Origin: Mesonia ostreae | GTDB lineage: Bacteria; Bacteroidota; Bacteroidia; Flavobacteriales; Flavobacteriaceae | Length of the DNA stretch: 64,000 bases | Direction of reading: 5' to 3' | Assembly (NCBI RefSeq): GCF_031845265.1 | Contig: NZ_JAVRBG010000003.1 | Location: 62,001 to 126,000, forward strand | Part shown: positions 27,165 through 34,924 of the stretch, in pieces | Layout: each line of letters begins with the position of its first letter | Numbering within the stretch: the first letter of the stretch is position 1 | The notes under the pieces: generated by a model | Databases searched by the model: none | Seen by the model: the letters and a program-made list of their open reading frames with translations, nothing else | Told to the model about the DNA's origin: nothing | Program-made: the position numbers and the translations under genes

Positions 27165-28025
27165 TTACTCAACTGCTTTTAAACTTAAATCTAAATTGGA
27201 AACCGAATGCGTTAATGCCCCACTAGAAATATAATCTACTCCACATTCAGCATAATTTCTAATAGTATCTAAAGTGATTCCGCCACTAGATTCTGTTTGG
27301 CATTGATCTCCTATCATATTTACGGCTTTCTTGGTATCTTCATAATTAAAATTATCAATTAAGATACGGTGTACTCCCTTTGTTTTTAGAATTTCTTGTA
27401 TTTCAGTTAAATTTCTTGCTTCTACAATAATCTTCAAATCTAAGTTTTTCTCTTTTAAATACTGCTGCGTTTTCTCAATAGCCTGCGTAATTCCACCACA
27501 AAAATCGATGTGATTATCTTTAAGCATTACCATATCGTACAGCGCAAAACGATGGTTTTCTCCTCCCCCAATTTTTACTGCCATTTTTTCTATGGCCCGA
27601 ATTCCTGGTGTAGTTTTACGGGTATCTAAGACTTTAGCTTTCGTATGACTAATCTTATCTGCAAATTCTTTTGTTTTAGTGGCAATAGCACTCATGCGCT
27701 GCATCGCATTTAAAACCAAACGTTCGGCTTTTAAGATAGATCGGCTTTTTCCTGAAACGTAAAAAACAATATCTCCGTATTTTATAGAATCTCCTTCGTT
27801 CTTTAAAGTTTCTATTTTTAAGTCTTTATCGATGTACTGAAAAACTTTTTTAGCAAACTCTATTCCTGCGATAATACCTTCATCTTTTACTAAAAGTTTC
27901 GCTTTTCCTGTCGCCGAAGCAGGTATGCATGCCAATGAGCTGTGATCTCCATCTCCCACATCTTCTCTAATGGCATTTTCAATTATAATTTGCACTTCTT
28001 TTTCTAACTGTTCTTGACTAATCAT
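27165..28025 (-). CDS. nadC: Nicotinate-nucleotide pyrophosphorylase (carboxylating)
   Basis: Converts quinolinate and PRPP to nicotinate mononucleotide in de novo NAD synthesis. The 286-residue protein shows the family motifs: NAIREDVGDGDHSS, ERLVLNAMQRMSAIAT, DTRKTTPGIRAIEKMAV with the PRPP-contacting residues, GGGENHRFALYDMVMLKDNH, and SSGGITLDTIRNYAECGVDYIS. No nadA or nadB is in view. Tryptophan dioxygenase at the window start could supply quinolinate through the kynurenine route, but that link is only inference. The YihY gene follows without a gap. Confidence 0.95.
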   Translation of the reverse strand: MISQEQLEKEVQIIIENAIREDVGDGDHSSLACIPASATGKAKLLVKDEGIIAGIEFAKKVFQYIDKDLKIETLKNEGDSIKYGDIVFYVSGKSRSILKAERLVLNAMQRMSAIATKTKEFADKISHTKAKVLDTRKTTPGIRAIEKMAVKIGGGENHRFALYDMVMLKDNHIDFCGGITQAIEKTQQYLKEKNLDLKIIVEARNLTEIQEILKTKGVHRILIDNFNYEDTKKAVNMIGDQCQTESSGGITLDTIRNYAECGVDYISSGALTHSVSNLDLSLKAVE

Positions 28026-28071
28026 TTTTTATCTATTTTAGCAGTACTAAAATATAGTAAATAATAGACTT

Positions 28072-28962
28072 ATGTATACACAGGCACTCAAAATCGCTGC
28101 AATTATCGCAATTTTGTTTTTTTCAGGTTTCGCAAGTGCTCAAAGCTATGTGTTTTTAGATGAAGACGGAAAAGAGGTTTCTGCAGAAGCATTTGGTGAA
28201 AAGTGTGATTCTAATCTGCTATTTAATTGTACAGTTATTAAGCAAACTAAAAAACTTGTAGTTGCGCAAATACGTTTTAAGCAAAAATTTGGCAAGATAA
28301 GTACCCAAGAAATGGATCAAGTAAGGAAATTACTTCGAAAAGACAGCGGCAGAGAATTGGAAAAGGAGAAAACTTTACTTATTAGTTACTATGATTCTTT
28401 AGCCGATTTTAAAGCTTCCAAAAAGATGCACGACTCTTTAGAGAAAAAGTTTATCGACCAATATAAAAACAATGCGGATCAATACAAAAAGGATTACAAA
28501 AGTGAGAAAGTAGAGTATTTTATAGATTTTAGTAGAGAAATATTTGATGATAAAATAAAAGACTTCGTTAAAGATAAAAATAGATGTAAAAAGAAATTTG
28601 AAAAAAGATTTAATGTAAATGTGCTTTTTATGCATGCCGATAATGTGGTTAAAGAAAAGCAATACTCCAACTTTGATTGGATCCAAGACCGCGGCGTCAT
28701 CAATACTGTATTTATTAAAAACGACTTGCAAAATCCTTTTATTTCAAAAAAAGTTCGGTTTTTAGTTATTAAACCGGACGGAGAGTATTTTATATCTAAC
28801 AACCATTTTAACGAAAATACCAAAATTTTAAAAAAATTACTTAAGAATAAAGATTGGAGTGACTACAAAGAAGATTATAAAAAATCTCTTTACGGAAATA
28901 TAATGGGCGAAGGTTTATTTAAGCGGAAACCTAAACGTTCTCATGAGCGACATTGTTTTTAA
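28072..28962 (+). CDS. Exported protein of unknown function, thioredoxin-like C-terminus possible
   Basis: I do not recognise this 296-residue protein. It has a clear signal peptide (to about residue 23, SGFASAQ), two nearby cysteines (Cys45, Cys53), and a middle region (about 90-190) that is strongly charged, Lys-rich and helical. The last third (VNVLFMHADNV ... VRFLVIKPDGEYFISNNHF) has the alternating strand-helix-strand pattern and the F-[LV]-[IV]-x-x-x-G edge strand seen in thioredoxin folds, but no CxxC motif. It is divergent from nadC and 32 bp upstream of rlmH; association with RlmH is probably only positional. Confidence 0.6.
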   Translation: MYTQALKIAAIIAILFFSGFASAQSYVFLDEDGKEVSAEAFGEKCDSNLLFNCTVIKQTKKLVVAQIRFKQKFGKISTQEMDQVRKLLRKDSGRELEKEKTLLISYYDSLADFKASKKMHDSLEKKFIDQYKNNADQYKKDYKSEKVEYFIDFSREIFDDKIKDFVKDKNRCKKKFEKRFNVNVLFMHADNVVKEKQYSNFDWIQDRGVINTVFIKNDLQNPFISKKVRFLVIKPDGEYFISNNHFNENTKILKKLLKNKDWSDYKEDYKKSLYGNIMGEGLFKRKPKRSHERHCF

Positions 28963-28994
28963 TTCCTTTTTCATCATTCAAAACCCTATTTCTA

Positions 28995-29468
28995 ATGCAA
29001 ATAAAACTAATCGCTGTTGGCAAAACCGATGATTCTTCCTTACAAGAACTCATCAATACTTATGTAAAAAGGCTTTCTCATTACTGTAATTTTAGTCTAG
29101 AAATCATCCCAGATTTAAAAAAAACGAAGAATATGGACGAGAGTCTTCAAAAGTCTAAAGAAGGAGCATTGATTCTAAAACACGTAAATCCTTCAGATTT
29201 GTTGATACTTTTAGATGAAAAAGGAAAAAGTTTTACTTCGGAAGAGTTTTCAGAAGAAATTCAGAAAAAATTAAATACCGGAATGAAGCAACTCCTCTTT
29301 GTAATTGGCGGACCTTATGGCTTTTCTCCCGAAGTCTACCAACGTGCCAATCAAAAAATAGCACTTTCTAAAATGACATTCTCTCATCAAATCATACGTT
29401 TATTTTTTACCGAACAATTGTACCGCGCTTTTACAATCTTAAAAAACGAACCTTATCATCATAGGTAG
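28995..29468 (+). CDS. rlmH: 23S rRNA pseudouridine1915 N3-methyltransferase RlmH
   Basis: SPOUT methyltransferase that modifies pseudouridine 1915 in helix 69 of 23S rRNA. The start at 28995 (MQIKLIAVGKTDD) gives 157 residues, the usual length. A farther start at 28953 would add a non-homologous tail and overlap the previous gene. The SAM-binding knot is visible in LLFVIGGPYGFSPEV, and the C-terminus has SKMTFSHQIIRLFFTEQLYRA and the terminal YHH-R. Confidence 0.95.
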   Translation: MQIKLIAVGKTDDSSLQELINTYVKRLSHYCNFSLEIIPDLKKTKNMDESLQKSKEGALILKHVNPSDLLILLDEKGKSFTSEEFSEEIQKKLNTGMKQLLFVIGGPYGFSPEVYQRANQKIALSKMTFSHQIIRLFFTEQLYRAFTILKNEPYHHR

Positions 29469-29569
29469 TTTTTAGTCTTGGGTCTTTAGTCTTTGAAATT
29501 ATAATTTTTACTTTAATTTTTAGTTTTTAACTTTTCACTTTCAATTTTTTACTTTTAATTTAACAACCT

Positions 29570-30142
29570 ATGAGACTTGTTTTTGCCACGCATAACCCTA
29601 ACAAAATTAGGGAGATTAAACAACTGCTTCCAGACCACATATACTTACTTTCTTTAAATGATATTGGTTGTGATGAGGATATAGAAGAAACCGCAGATAG
29701 CATTGATGGCAATGCCATTATTAAAGCAAAATATGTAACCGAAAAATATGGGTATAATTGCTTTGCAGACGACACTGGGCTCGAAGTAAATGCCTTAAAC
29801 GGAGAACCCGGAGTATTTTCTGCTCGTTATGCTGGGGAAGATAAAAATAACGATGCCAATATCGCGAAACTTCTTAAAAATTTAGAGAACAAATTAGACA
29901 GAAGCGCTAGATTTAAAACCGTTATCGCCCTTTCTTTAAATGAACATGAAACGCTCTTTACTGGCATTTGCGAAGGAGCAATCACCAAAGAGAAAAGAGG
30001 AAATAAAGGTTTTGGCTACGATCCCGTGTTTTTACCAAAAAATAAAAGCAAAACTTTTGCCGAAATGAACCCGCAAGAAAAAAACGAAATAAGTCATCGT
30101 GCGAGAGCTTTTAGTCAGCTAGTCAGTTATTTATCAGAATAA
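29570..30142 (+). CDS. XTP/dITP diphosphatase (RdgB/HAM1)
   Basis: Hydrolyses non-canonical purine nucleoside triphosphates (dITP, XTP) to monophosphates, keeping them out of DNA and RNA. The 190-residue protein opens LVFATHNPNKIREIKQLL, has FADDTGLEVNALNGEPGVFSARYAG with the catalytic acidic residues, and ends with the GFGYDPVFLP and EKNEISHRARA segments. It follows rlmH after a 100-bp T-rich spacer and may share its transcript. Confidence 0.95.
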   Translation: MRLVFATHNPNKIREIKQLLPDHIYLLSLNDIGCDEDIEETADSIDGNAIIKAKYVTEKYGYNCFADDTGLEVNALNGEPGVFSARYAGEDKNNDANIAKLLKNLENKLDRSARFKTVIALSLNEHETLFTGICEGAITKEKRGNKGFGYDPVFLPKNKSKTFAEMNPQEKNEISHRARAFSQLVSYLSE

Positions 30143-30192
30143 GGAAGCCGATAAAAAAATACGTTTTATAACATAAGCTACTTAGGAATGTT

Positions 30193-30200
30193 TACCTTTG
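30193..30200 (+). promoter_or_regulatory. -7 promoter element of the DEAD-box helicase gene
   Basis: TACCTTTG, an exact TAnnTTTG match, 17 bp before the ATG at 30218. It lies inside the coding extension that a start at 30188 would imply, and so argues against that start. Confidence 0.6.
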
Positions 30201-30217
30201 CAGCTTATTTATTTTAT

Positions 30218-32023
30218 ATGAACAAATTTGAACAATTAGGGCTTAACGCCGAAATCGTAAATGCAGTAAGTGATATGGGGTTTGAAGCTCCAAGCGAAGT
30301 ACAAGAAAAAGCGATTCCAATTTTATTACAAGAGGAAACCGATTTGGTTGCCCTTGCACAGACCGGAACAGGGAAAACAGCAGCTTTTGGTTTTCCGCTA
30401 CTCCAAAAAATTAACGCCGATAGCAAACACACACAGGGATTAATTCTTTCCCCTACAAGAGAATTATGTTTACAAATTACCAACGAAATACAAAATTACG
30501 CCAAATATATTAAGGGACTTAAAACGGTAGCTATTTATGGGGGTTCTAGTATTTCAGATCAAGCGAGAGCGATAAAAAAAGGAGCTCAAGTGATTGTGGC
30601 AACGCCCGGAAGAATGAAAGATATGGTTAGTCGTGGGATGATAGACATCTCTAAAATTGACTACTGTATTCTTGATGAAGCAGATGAAATGTTGAACATG
30701 GGATTCTATGAAGACATTACAGATATTTTATCCCATACTCCAAAAGATAAAAAAACTTGGCTTTTTAGCGCAACGATGCCCAAAGAGGTATCTACCATCG
30801 CAAAGAAGTTTATGAAGAATCCCGTTGAAATAACGGTAGGCACCAAAAACGAAGGAACCAAAAATGTTTCTCATGAATACTATGTAGTAGCAGGTAGAGA
30901 TCGTTACAATGGTTTAAAACGTTTAGCCGATTCTAATCCAGATATCTTTTCTGTGATTTTTTGTAGAACCAAAAGAGATACGCAAAAGGTAGCCGAACGT
31001 TTAATTGAAGATGGATACAATGCAGCTGCTATTCACGGAGATCTAAGTCAGAATCAACGAGATTTAGTGATGAAAAGCTTCCGTTCTCGTCAAATCCAAA
31101 TGTTGGTCGCTACAGATGTTGCTGCCCGCGGAATTGATGTAGATGATATTACCCACGTAATCAATTACCAACTCCCAGATGAAATAGAAACCTACACCCA
31201 CCGAAGCGGAAGAACTGGTCGTGCTGGAAAAAGCGGAGTTTCTATGGTGATTGTGACCAAGAGTGAAATGCGTAAAATTAAAAGTATTGAGCGCATCATT
31301 AAACAGTCTTTTGAAAGAAAAGATATTCCTAGCGGAGAGGAAATTTGCCAGGTGCAACTATTTCACTTAGCTAAAAGCATAAAAAATACAGAGATTAATC
31401 ACGAGATTGATAGTTACTTGCCTCAAATTGAAGAGCTTTTTAAAGATTTCAGTAAAGAAGAGGTGATTAAGAAAGTATTTTCTGTAGAGTTTACACGTTT
31501 CTTTAATTACTATAAAAATGCTTCTAAACTTAACAGTCCTGCTGCCAATCATAATGATTATAGAGAAGGTGAAGATAGTGGAGAAAGCACGCGTTACTTT
31601 ATAAATGTTGGTGCTAAAGATGATTTTGATTGGATGTCTTTAAAAGACTTCTTAAAAGAAAATTTAGAATTAGACAGAGAAGGTGTTTCTCGTGTAGATG
31701 TAAAAGATAGCTTCTCTTTCTTTAATACAGATACGACAGAGAAAGATAAAGTTTTGGCTTACTTTGAGAATTTTGAGCACGACGGCAGACAAATTAATGT
31801 TGAGGTGACCAAAGATAAAGGTGGCAATAAAGATCGCAAAAAACGCGGCGGTGGCGGCGGTTTCCGTAAAGGAGGCGGCAGCAAAAGAAGCGGCGGTGGC
31901 GGTTTCAATAAGAGCAACGATTCTGGCTCTAGAGGAGGTTTTTCTAGACGAAGCGGCGAATCTTCTGGAAAACGTAAGTCAAATATCAAAAGTTCGGTAA
32001 GCCGAAGAAGAAACAAAAAATAA
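30218..32023 (+). CDS. DEAD-box RNA helicase with DbpA-type RNA-binding domain
   Basis: An ATP-dependent RNA helicase, probably acting in ribosome assembly or cold adaptation. Q-motif FEQLGLNAEIVNAV, Walker A AQTGTGKTAAFGFP, DEAD in YCILDEADEML, SAT, and HRSGRTGRAGKSG are intact. A DbpA/CsdA RNA-recognition-like domain (about residues 455-530, RYFINVGAKDDFDWMSLKDF) follows. The last 60 residues are a Gly/Arg/Lys-rich tail (RGGGGGFRKGGG, RSGGGGFNK), an RGG-like unstructured RNA-binding region. Start at 30218 is set by the promoter element and by homologous N-termini (MNKFEQLGL). Confidence 0.93.
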   Translation: MNKFEQLGLNAEIVNAVSDMGFEAPSEVQEKAIPILLQEETDLVALAQTGTGKTAAFGFPLLQKINADSKHTQGLILSPTRELCLQITNEIQNYAKYIKGLKTVAIYGGSSISDQARAIKKGAQVIVATPGRMKDMVSRGMIDISKIDYCILDEADEMLNMGFYEDITDILSHTPKDKKTWLFSATMPKEVSTIAKKFMKNPVEITVGTKNEGTKNVSHEYYVVAGRDRYNGLKRLADSNPDIFSVIFCRTKRDTQKVAERLIEDGYNAAAIHGDLSQNQRDLVMKSFRSRQIQMLVATDVAARGIDVDDITHVINYQLPDEIETYTHRSGRTGRAGKSGVSMVIVTKSEMRKIKSIERIIKQSFERKDIPSGEEICQVQLFHLAKSIKNTEINHEIDSYLPQIEELFKDFSKEEVIKKVFSVEFTRFFNYYKNASKLNSPAANHNDYREGEDSGESTRYFINVGAKDDFDWMSLKDFLKENLELDREGVSRVDVKDSFSFFNTDTTEKDKVLAYFENFEHDGRQINVEVTKDKGGNKDRKKRGGGGGFRKGGGSKRSGGGGFNKSNDSGSRGGFSRRSGESSGKRKSNIKSSVSRRRNKK

Positions 32024-32053
32024 GTATATTTACGTCTTTTAGAAGTAGATTTT

Positions 32054-32827
32054 ATGCCTAAGTATCCTATTCTTATTTCAATCATGTTGATGGTTTTATC
32101 TTTTTCCGCGAAAGCGCAAGAAGTAGAAATTGAGGTGGTTAAAGGAAAAGTGTTAAATGCGGCAAATGACTTACCTCTAGAAGACGTAAACATTGTTAAC
32201 CTTAATCAAGTAAAAGGAACGGTTTCTGGCAAAGAAGGAAGTTTTGAGTTGAAAGCAAAAGTGAATGATACTTTATACTTTTCTTACCTTGGCTATAAAT
32301 CTATACAAGTTCGCGTTACCAACGACTGGACTAAGTATGGCGATGTAAAAGTAAAAATGACCGAGATTGGTATTGCTCTAGAAGAAGTAACTGTTTCGCC
32401 TTTAAAACTTACTGGTTATCTAGAAATTGATGCCAAAAATATTCCTATTTATGACAATTCTCGTTACAGTATTTCTGGTCTAAGTTATGGCTATGAAGTT
32501 GGTGACAGTCAGCCTGGCGCATTTTCTAGGACTATGTCTGCTATATTCAACCCGGCAGATTTGCTCTACAATACGTTTAGTAAAAAAGGCAGGCAAATGC
32601 GTAAATTGCGTAAAATGAAGGAAGATGACGAGATTAGAAATTTATTGCAAGAGAAATTCAATAGAGAAACTCTAGTCGCTTTATTGCAAATAAGCAGAGT
32701 AGATATTGATGAGATATTAAATAAATGCAACTACTCGGGTCAGTTTATTAAAACGGCCAACGATCTCCAAATATTAAACGCCATTAGCAATTGCTACGAA
32801 GAATACAAGGTTCTCAATAGGGATTAA
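32054..32827 (+). CDS. Exported protein with carboxypeptidase-regulatory-like (CarbopepD_reg) domain
   Basis: A 257-residue secreted protein: leader to about residue 22 (SFSAKAQ), then a single CarbopepD_reg_2-like beta-sandwich (VVKGKVLNAANDLPLEDVNIV ... GSFELKAKVNDTLYFSYLGYKS) with the GY-K-S motif common at the N-terminus of SusC/TonB receptors. No plug or barrel follows, so it is a stand-alone sandwich with a C-terminal helical region (about 170-257) of unknown role. The signal-peptide cleavage region itself is encoded by a canonical copy of the dispersed 12-bp motif (32104-32115, FSAKAQ). Confidence 0.78.
   Translation: MPKYPILISIMLMVLSFSAKAQEVEIEVVKGKVLNAANDLPLEDVNIVNLNQVKGTVSGKEGSFELKAKVNDTLYFSYLGYKSIQVRVTNDWTKYGDVKVKMTEIGIALEEVTVSPLKLTGYLEIDAKNIPIYDNSRYSISGLSYGYEVGDSQPGAFSRTMSAIFNPADLLYNTFSKKGRQMRKLRKMKEDDEIRNLLQEKFNRETLVALLQISRVDIDEILNKCNYSGQFIKTANDLQILNAISNCYEEYKVLNRD
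32104..32115 (-). repeat. Canonical dispersed motif (TTCCGCGAAAGC on plus strand)
   Basis: Exact copy of the 12-mer, here antisense to the gene relative to the peptidase and carboxylase copies. It encodes SAKA at the end of a signal peptide, and matches the reading (NSAKAS) of the copy in the helicase gene. Confidence 0.6.
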
Positions 32828-32869
32828 TACGATTATTACATATTCAAATTGGTTGTTTTTTTGGTAAAG

Positions 32870-32968
32870 AATTAAGACTGCTGCGCTTTTAGAAACAATC
32901 CCGAAATTTTGGGAAAGACTTAATTATAACTAATTGAAAAACAGCAGTGTTTTAATTTAAAATATTCC
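32870..32968. repeat. Intergenic dispersed repeat, copy A, with inverted ends
   Basis: An element bounded by AATTAAGACTGCTG (32870-32883) and its approximate inverted copy CAGCAGTGTTTTAATT (32942-32957), with a small CCCGAAATTTTGGG stem inside. Its right half (32917-32960) matches 34597-34640 at 38 of 44 positions. It lies after the 3' ends of two converging genes. Confidence 0.6.
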
Positions 32969-33086
32969 TTCACTTTTTATAGAATCATTTTTAGAAGAAC
33001 AAGGTATGAATTTTAAAATCTTGTTAGATTTCATACATATAAGGTATCCATCAACTATACACTATATTTAATCCATAACTAATGAT

Positions 33087-33755
33087 TTAAATTGGTTTAG
33101 CATTTTGTTCAGCTAAAAAACGCTCTATAATTTGATCGCTACTTTTGATGGTATTTTTTGCCCAGTTGAGTTTTGCATTATAAATTTCTTCTTCACTAAG
33201 CCTCCACTCTACTTCACTGCGTTTTAATTTTGAGGTAATACTTTGTAGAATAATTGCTGCGGAAACCGATATGTTTAAACTCTCTGTAAAACCTACCATA
33301 GGTATTTTTAAAAAACCATCTGCCTGTTCCATAATTTCGGTAGAAAGTCCGTCTTTTTCGGTTCCAAAAAATAAAGCGGAAGGTTTAGAAATATCAAAAT
33401 CCTCTAGTAAGCAAGCGTCGTTATGTGGTGTAGTCGCAATGATTTTATAGCCTTTAGCGCGCAAAGTATCTAAACTATCTTTGGCGGTATGGTATCGATT
33501 AATGTCTACCCATTTTTGAGCGCCCATCGCAATTTCTCTATCAATGCGTTTTCTATTGCGTTCTTCAGTAATATGAACATTTTGAATTCCAAATACATCG
33601 CAGCTGCGTATTACAGCGCTGGTATTATGAAGTTGGTACACATCTTCTGTAGCAACCGTAAAATGATTAGTTCTTTGGGCTAAAACTTTTTCAAATAAAT
33701 TCCGTCTACGCGGAGTTAGATAGTCTTGTAAATAATCTAAAAGTTCTTGATTCAT
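33087..33755 (-). CDS. TrmH-family tRNA/rRNA 2'-O-methyltransferase
   Basis: A SPOUT-class enzyme, most like TrmH, which methylates the ribose of G18 in tRNA. The 222-residue protein has the conserved motif 1 NTSAVIRSCDVFGIQNVH, motif 2 ALFFGTEKDGLS and motif 3 IPMVGFTESLNISVSAAI, together the SAM-binding trefoil knot with the catalytic Arg and the NxS motif. N- and C-terminal helical extensions (LLDYLQDYLTPRRRNLFEKVL; the last 45 residues) are typical of TrmH rather than RlmB. It is divergent from the sirtuin gene. Confidence 0.9.
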   Translation of the reverse strand: MNQELLDYLQDYLTPRRRNLFEKVLAQRTNHFTVATEDVYQLHNTSAVIRSCDVFGIQNVHITEERNRKRIDREIAMGAQKWVDINRYHTAKDSLDTLRAKGYKIIATTPHNDACLLEDFDISKPSALFFGTEKDGLSTEIMEQADGFLKIPMVGFTESLNISVSAAIILQSITSKLKRSEVEWRLSEEEIYNAKLNWAKNTIKSSDQIIERFLAEQNAKPI

Positions 33756-33842
33756 CTTACAAAAATATAAACCCCAGTGAACTTTGCTATCGTTTACGTC
33801 AATATTTTGATTATTTTGCTGAAAACCATACTAAAAAAAGTC

Positions 33843-34538
33843 ATGAAAAATATTGTAGTCTTAACAGGAGCTGGCATAAGCGCCGAAAGTGGCATCAAAA
33901 CTTTTAGGGATGATGACGGACTTTGGGAAGGTCACGATGTAATGCAAGTGGCGTCTCCGCTAGGTTTTAAAAATAATCCAGAGCTGGTTCTAGACTTTTA
34001 TAACCAAAGGAGAAGGCAATTGAAGCAAGTAGAACCTAATGCGGCACATTTGGCTTTAAAAGAGTTAGAAGAGCAATATAATGTTAGCATTATCACTCAA
34101 AATGTAGATGATTTGCACGAACGCGCTGGGAGCGAAAATGTAGTTCATTTGCACGGCGAACTGTTTAAAGTACGCAGCACCTTTGATAAAGAATTGATTT
34201 TTGATTGGAAAGAAGATTTAAATGTAGGCGATTTTTGTGAGTTCAATTCGCAATTAAGACCGCATATTGTTTGGTTTGGCGAACAAGTGCCACTATTAGA
34301 AACCGCAGCTTTAGAAGTAGAAAAAGCAGATATTCTTATCATTATTGGTACGTCTATGCAGGTTTATCCTGCTGCAGGATTAAAAGACTTTGCGCCGCCG
34401 CATTGCCAAATGTATTTTATAGATCCCCAACCAGCAATTACAGAAACTAAAAACCTAAGTATTATTGCTGAAAATGCTTCTACTGGAGTGAAGAAATTGG
34501 TGGAGCAATTGCTTGATGTGTCAAGTGATGGTGTTTGA
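33843..34538 (+). CDS. SIR2-family NAD-dependent deacylase, apparently without zinc cysteines
   Basis: Starting at ATG 33843 (MKNIVVLTGAGISAESG) gives 231 residues with the NAD-binding GAGISAESGIKTFRDDDGLW, TQNVDDLHERAG and the catalytic histidine in VVHLHGELF. A Tyr53-x-x-Arg56 pair (FYNQRR) corresponds to the pair that in SIRT5 and CobB selects succinyl/malonyl lysine, so desuccinylase activity is plausible. The segment between LHGELFKVRS and RPHIVWFGE, where sirtuins carry a C-x2-C ... C-x2-C zinc ribbon, contains only one cysteine, so the structural zinc site appears lost. A farther start at 33777 would add a non-homologous hydrophobic tail and is rejected. Confidence 0.88.
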   Translation: MKNIVVLTGAGISAESGIKTFRDDDGLWEGHDVMQVASPLGFKNNPELVLDFYNQRRRQLKQVEPNAAHLALKELEEQYNVSIITQNVDDLHERAGSENVVHLHGELFKVRSTFDKELIFDWKEDLNVGDFCEFNSQLRPHIVWFGEQVPLLETAALEVEKADILIIIGTSMQVYPAAGLKDFAPPHCQMYFIDPQPAITETKNLSIIAENASTGVKKLVEQLLDVSSDGV

Positions 34539-34549
34539 ATTAGATATTA

Positions 34550-34584
34550 GACCTGCCCGTAGAAGAGTTACGTTCGGGCGGGCC
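34550..34584. repeat. GC-rich imperfect hairpin
   Basis: GACCTGCCCG (34550-34559) faces CGGGCGGGCC (34575-34584), 8 of 10 pairs, with a 15-nt loop. Its GC richness is striking in this AT-rich setting. It lies 12 bp after the sirtuin stop and directly before repeat copy B. Confidence 0.5.
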
Positions 34585-34596
34585 GGCAAAAATAGG

Positions 34597-34646
34597 GACT
34601 CAATTATAACTAATCGATAAACAGCAGTCATGTAATTTAAAAATCC
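34597..34646. repeat. Intergenic dispersed repeat, copy B
   Basis: Bases 34597-34640 match copy A (32917-32960) at 38 of 44 positions without a gap, including CAATTATAACTAAT and AAACAGCAGT. The left half of copy A is not conserved here; the GC-rich hairpin takes its place. Confidence 0.6.
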
Positions 34647-34706
34647 TATCACCTGTGATAAGATAAATTTTTAAAAAGTATAAAAAGATTGATATTGTGA
34701 TTGTCT

Positions 34707-34726
34707 CAAGGGAGCATGCTCCCTTG
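34707..34726. repeat. 20-bp perfect palindrome
   Basis: CAAGGGAGCATGCTCCCTTG is identical to its reverse complement, with no loop. It lies 25 bp upstream of the -33 element of the next promoter, the position of an operator or activator site. The lack of a T-run speaks against a terminator. Confidence 0.6.
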
Positions 34727-34751
34727 GAATTAGAAGGTATAAGAACAAGTC

Positions 34752-34781
34752 TTGACTATACCATCAGTTTTAATATATTTG
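34752..34781 (+). promoter_or_regulatory. Promoter of the outer-membrane barrel gene
   Basis: TTG (34752-34754), a 19-bp spacer and TATATTTG (34774-34781): a full match to the Bacteroidota TTG-N17-23-TAnnTTTG consensus. It leaves a leader of about 135 nt before the ATG at 34925, and a perfect palindrome sits just upstream. Confidence 0.7.
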
Positions 34782-34924
34782 CAAAAAATTAGCTAATAGT
34801 AAAGAAAAATATAAGCTTCTGCACTACTTTTATACATCAGCTCGTTATCTTAAATAATATCAAATTAAATAGTTCCTATCGTAATTAAATCGGTATAAAA
34901 ACAATTTCAACCATTAGTACTATT

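Larger units (their letters stand above)
34539..34924. other. 386-bp intergenic region rich in repeats and palindromes
   Basis: No gene is seen between the sirtuin and the outer-membrane protein genes. The region holds a GC-rich hairpin (34550-34584), dispersed repeat copy B, a 20-bp perfect palindrome and a promoter, each listed separately. Confidence 0.6.

Noticed and set aside
29469..29569. T-rich stretch with repeated TTTTTA units between rlmH and rdgB
   Set aside because: Low-complexity AT sequence; no stable stem or recurring unit of fixed length.
31759..32193. 144-codon minus-strand frame rich in Leu and Pro
   Set aside because: It is the reverse reading of the Gly/Arg-rich tail of the DEAD-box helicase; the low complexity explains its openness.
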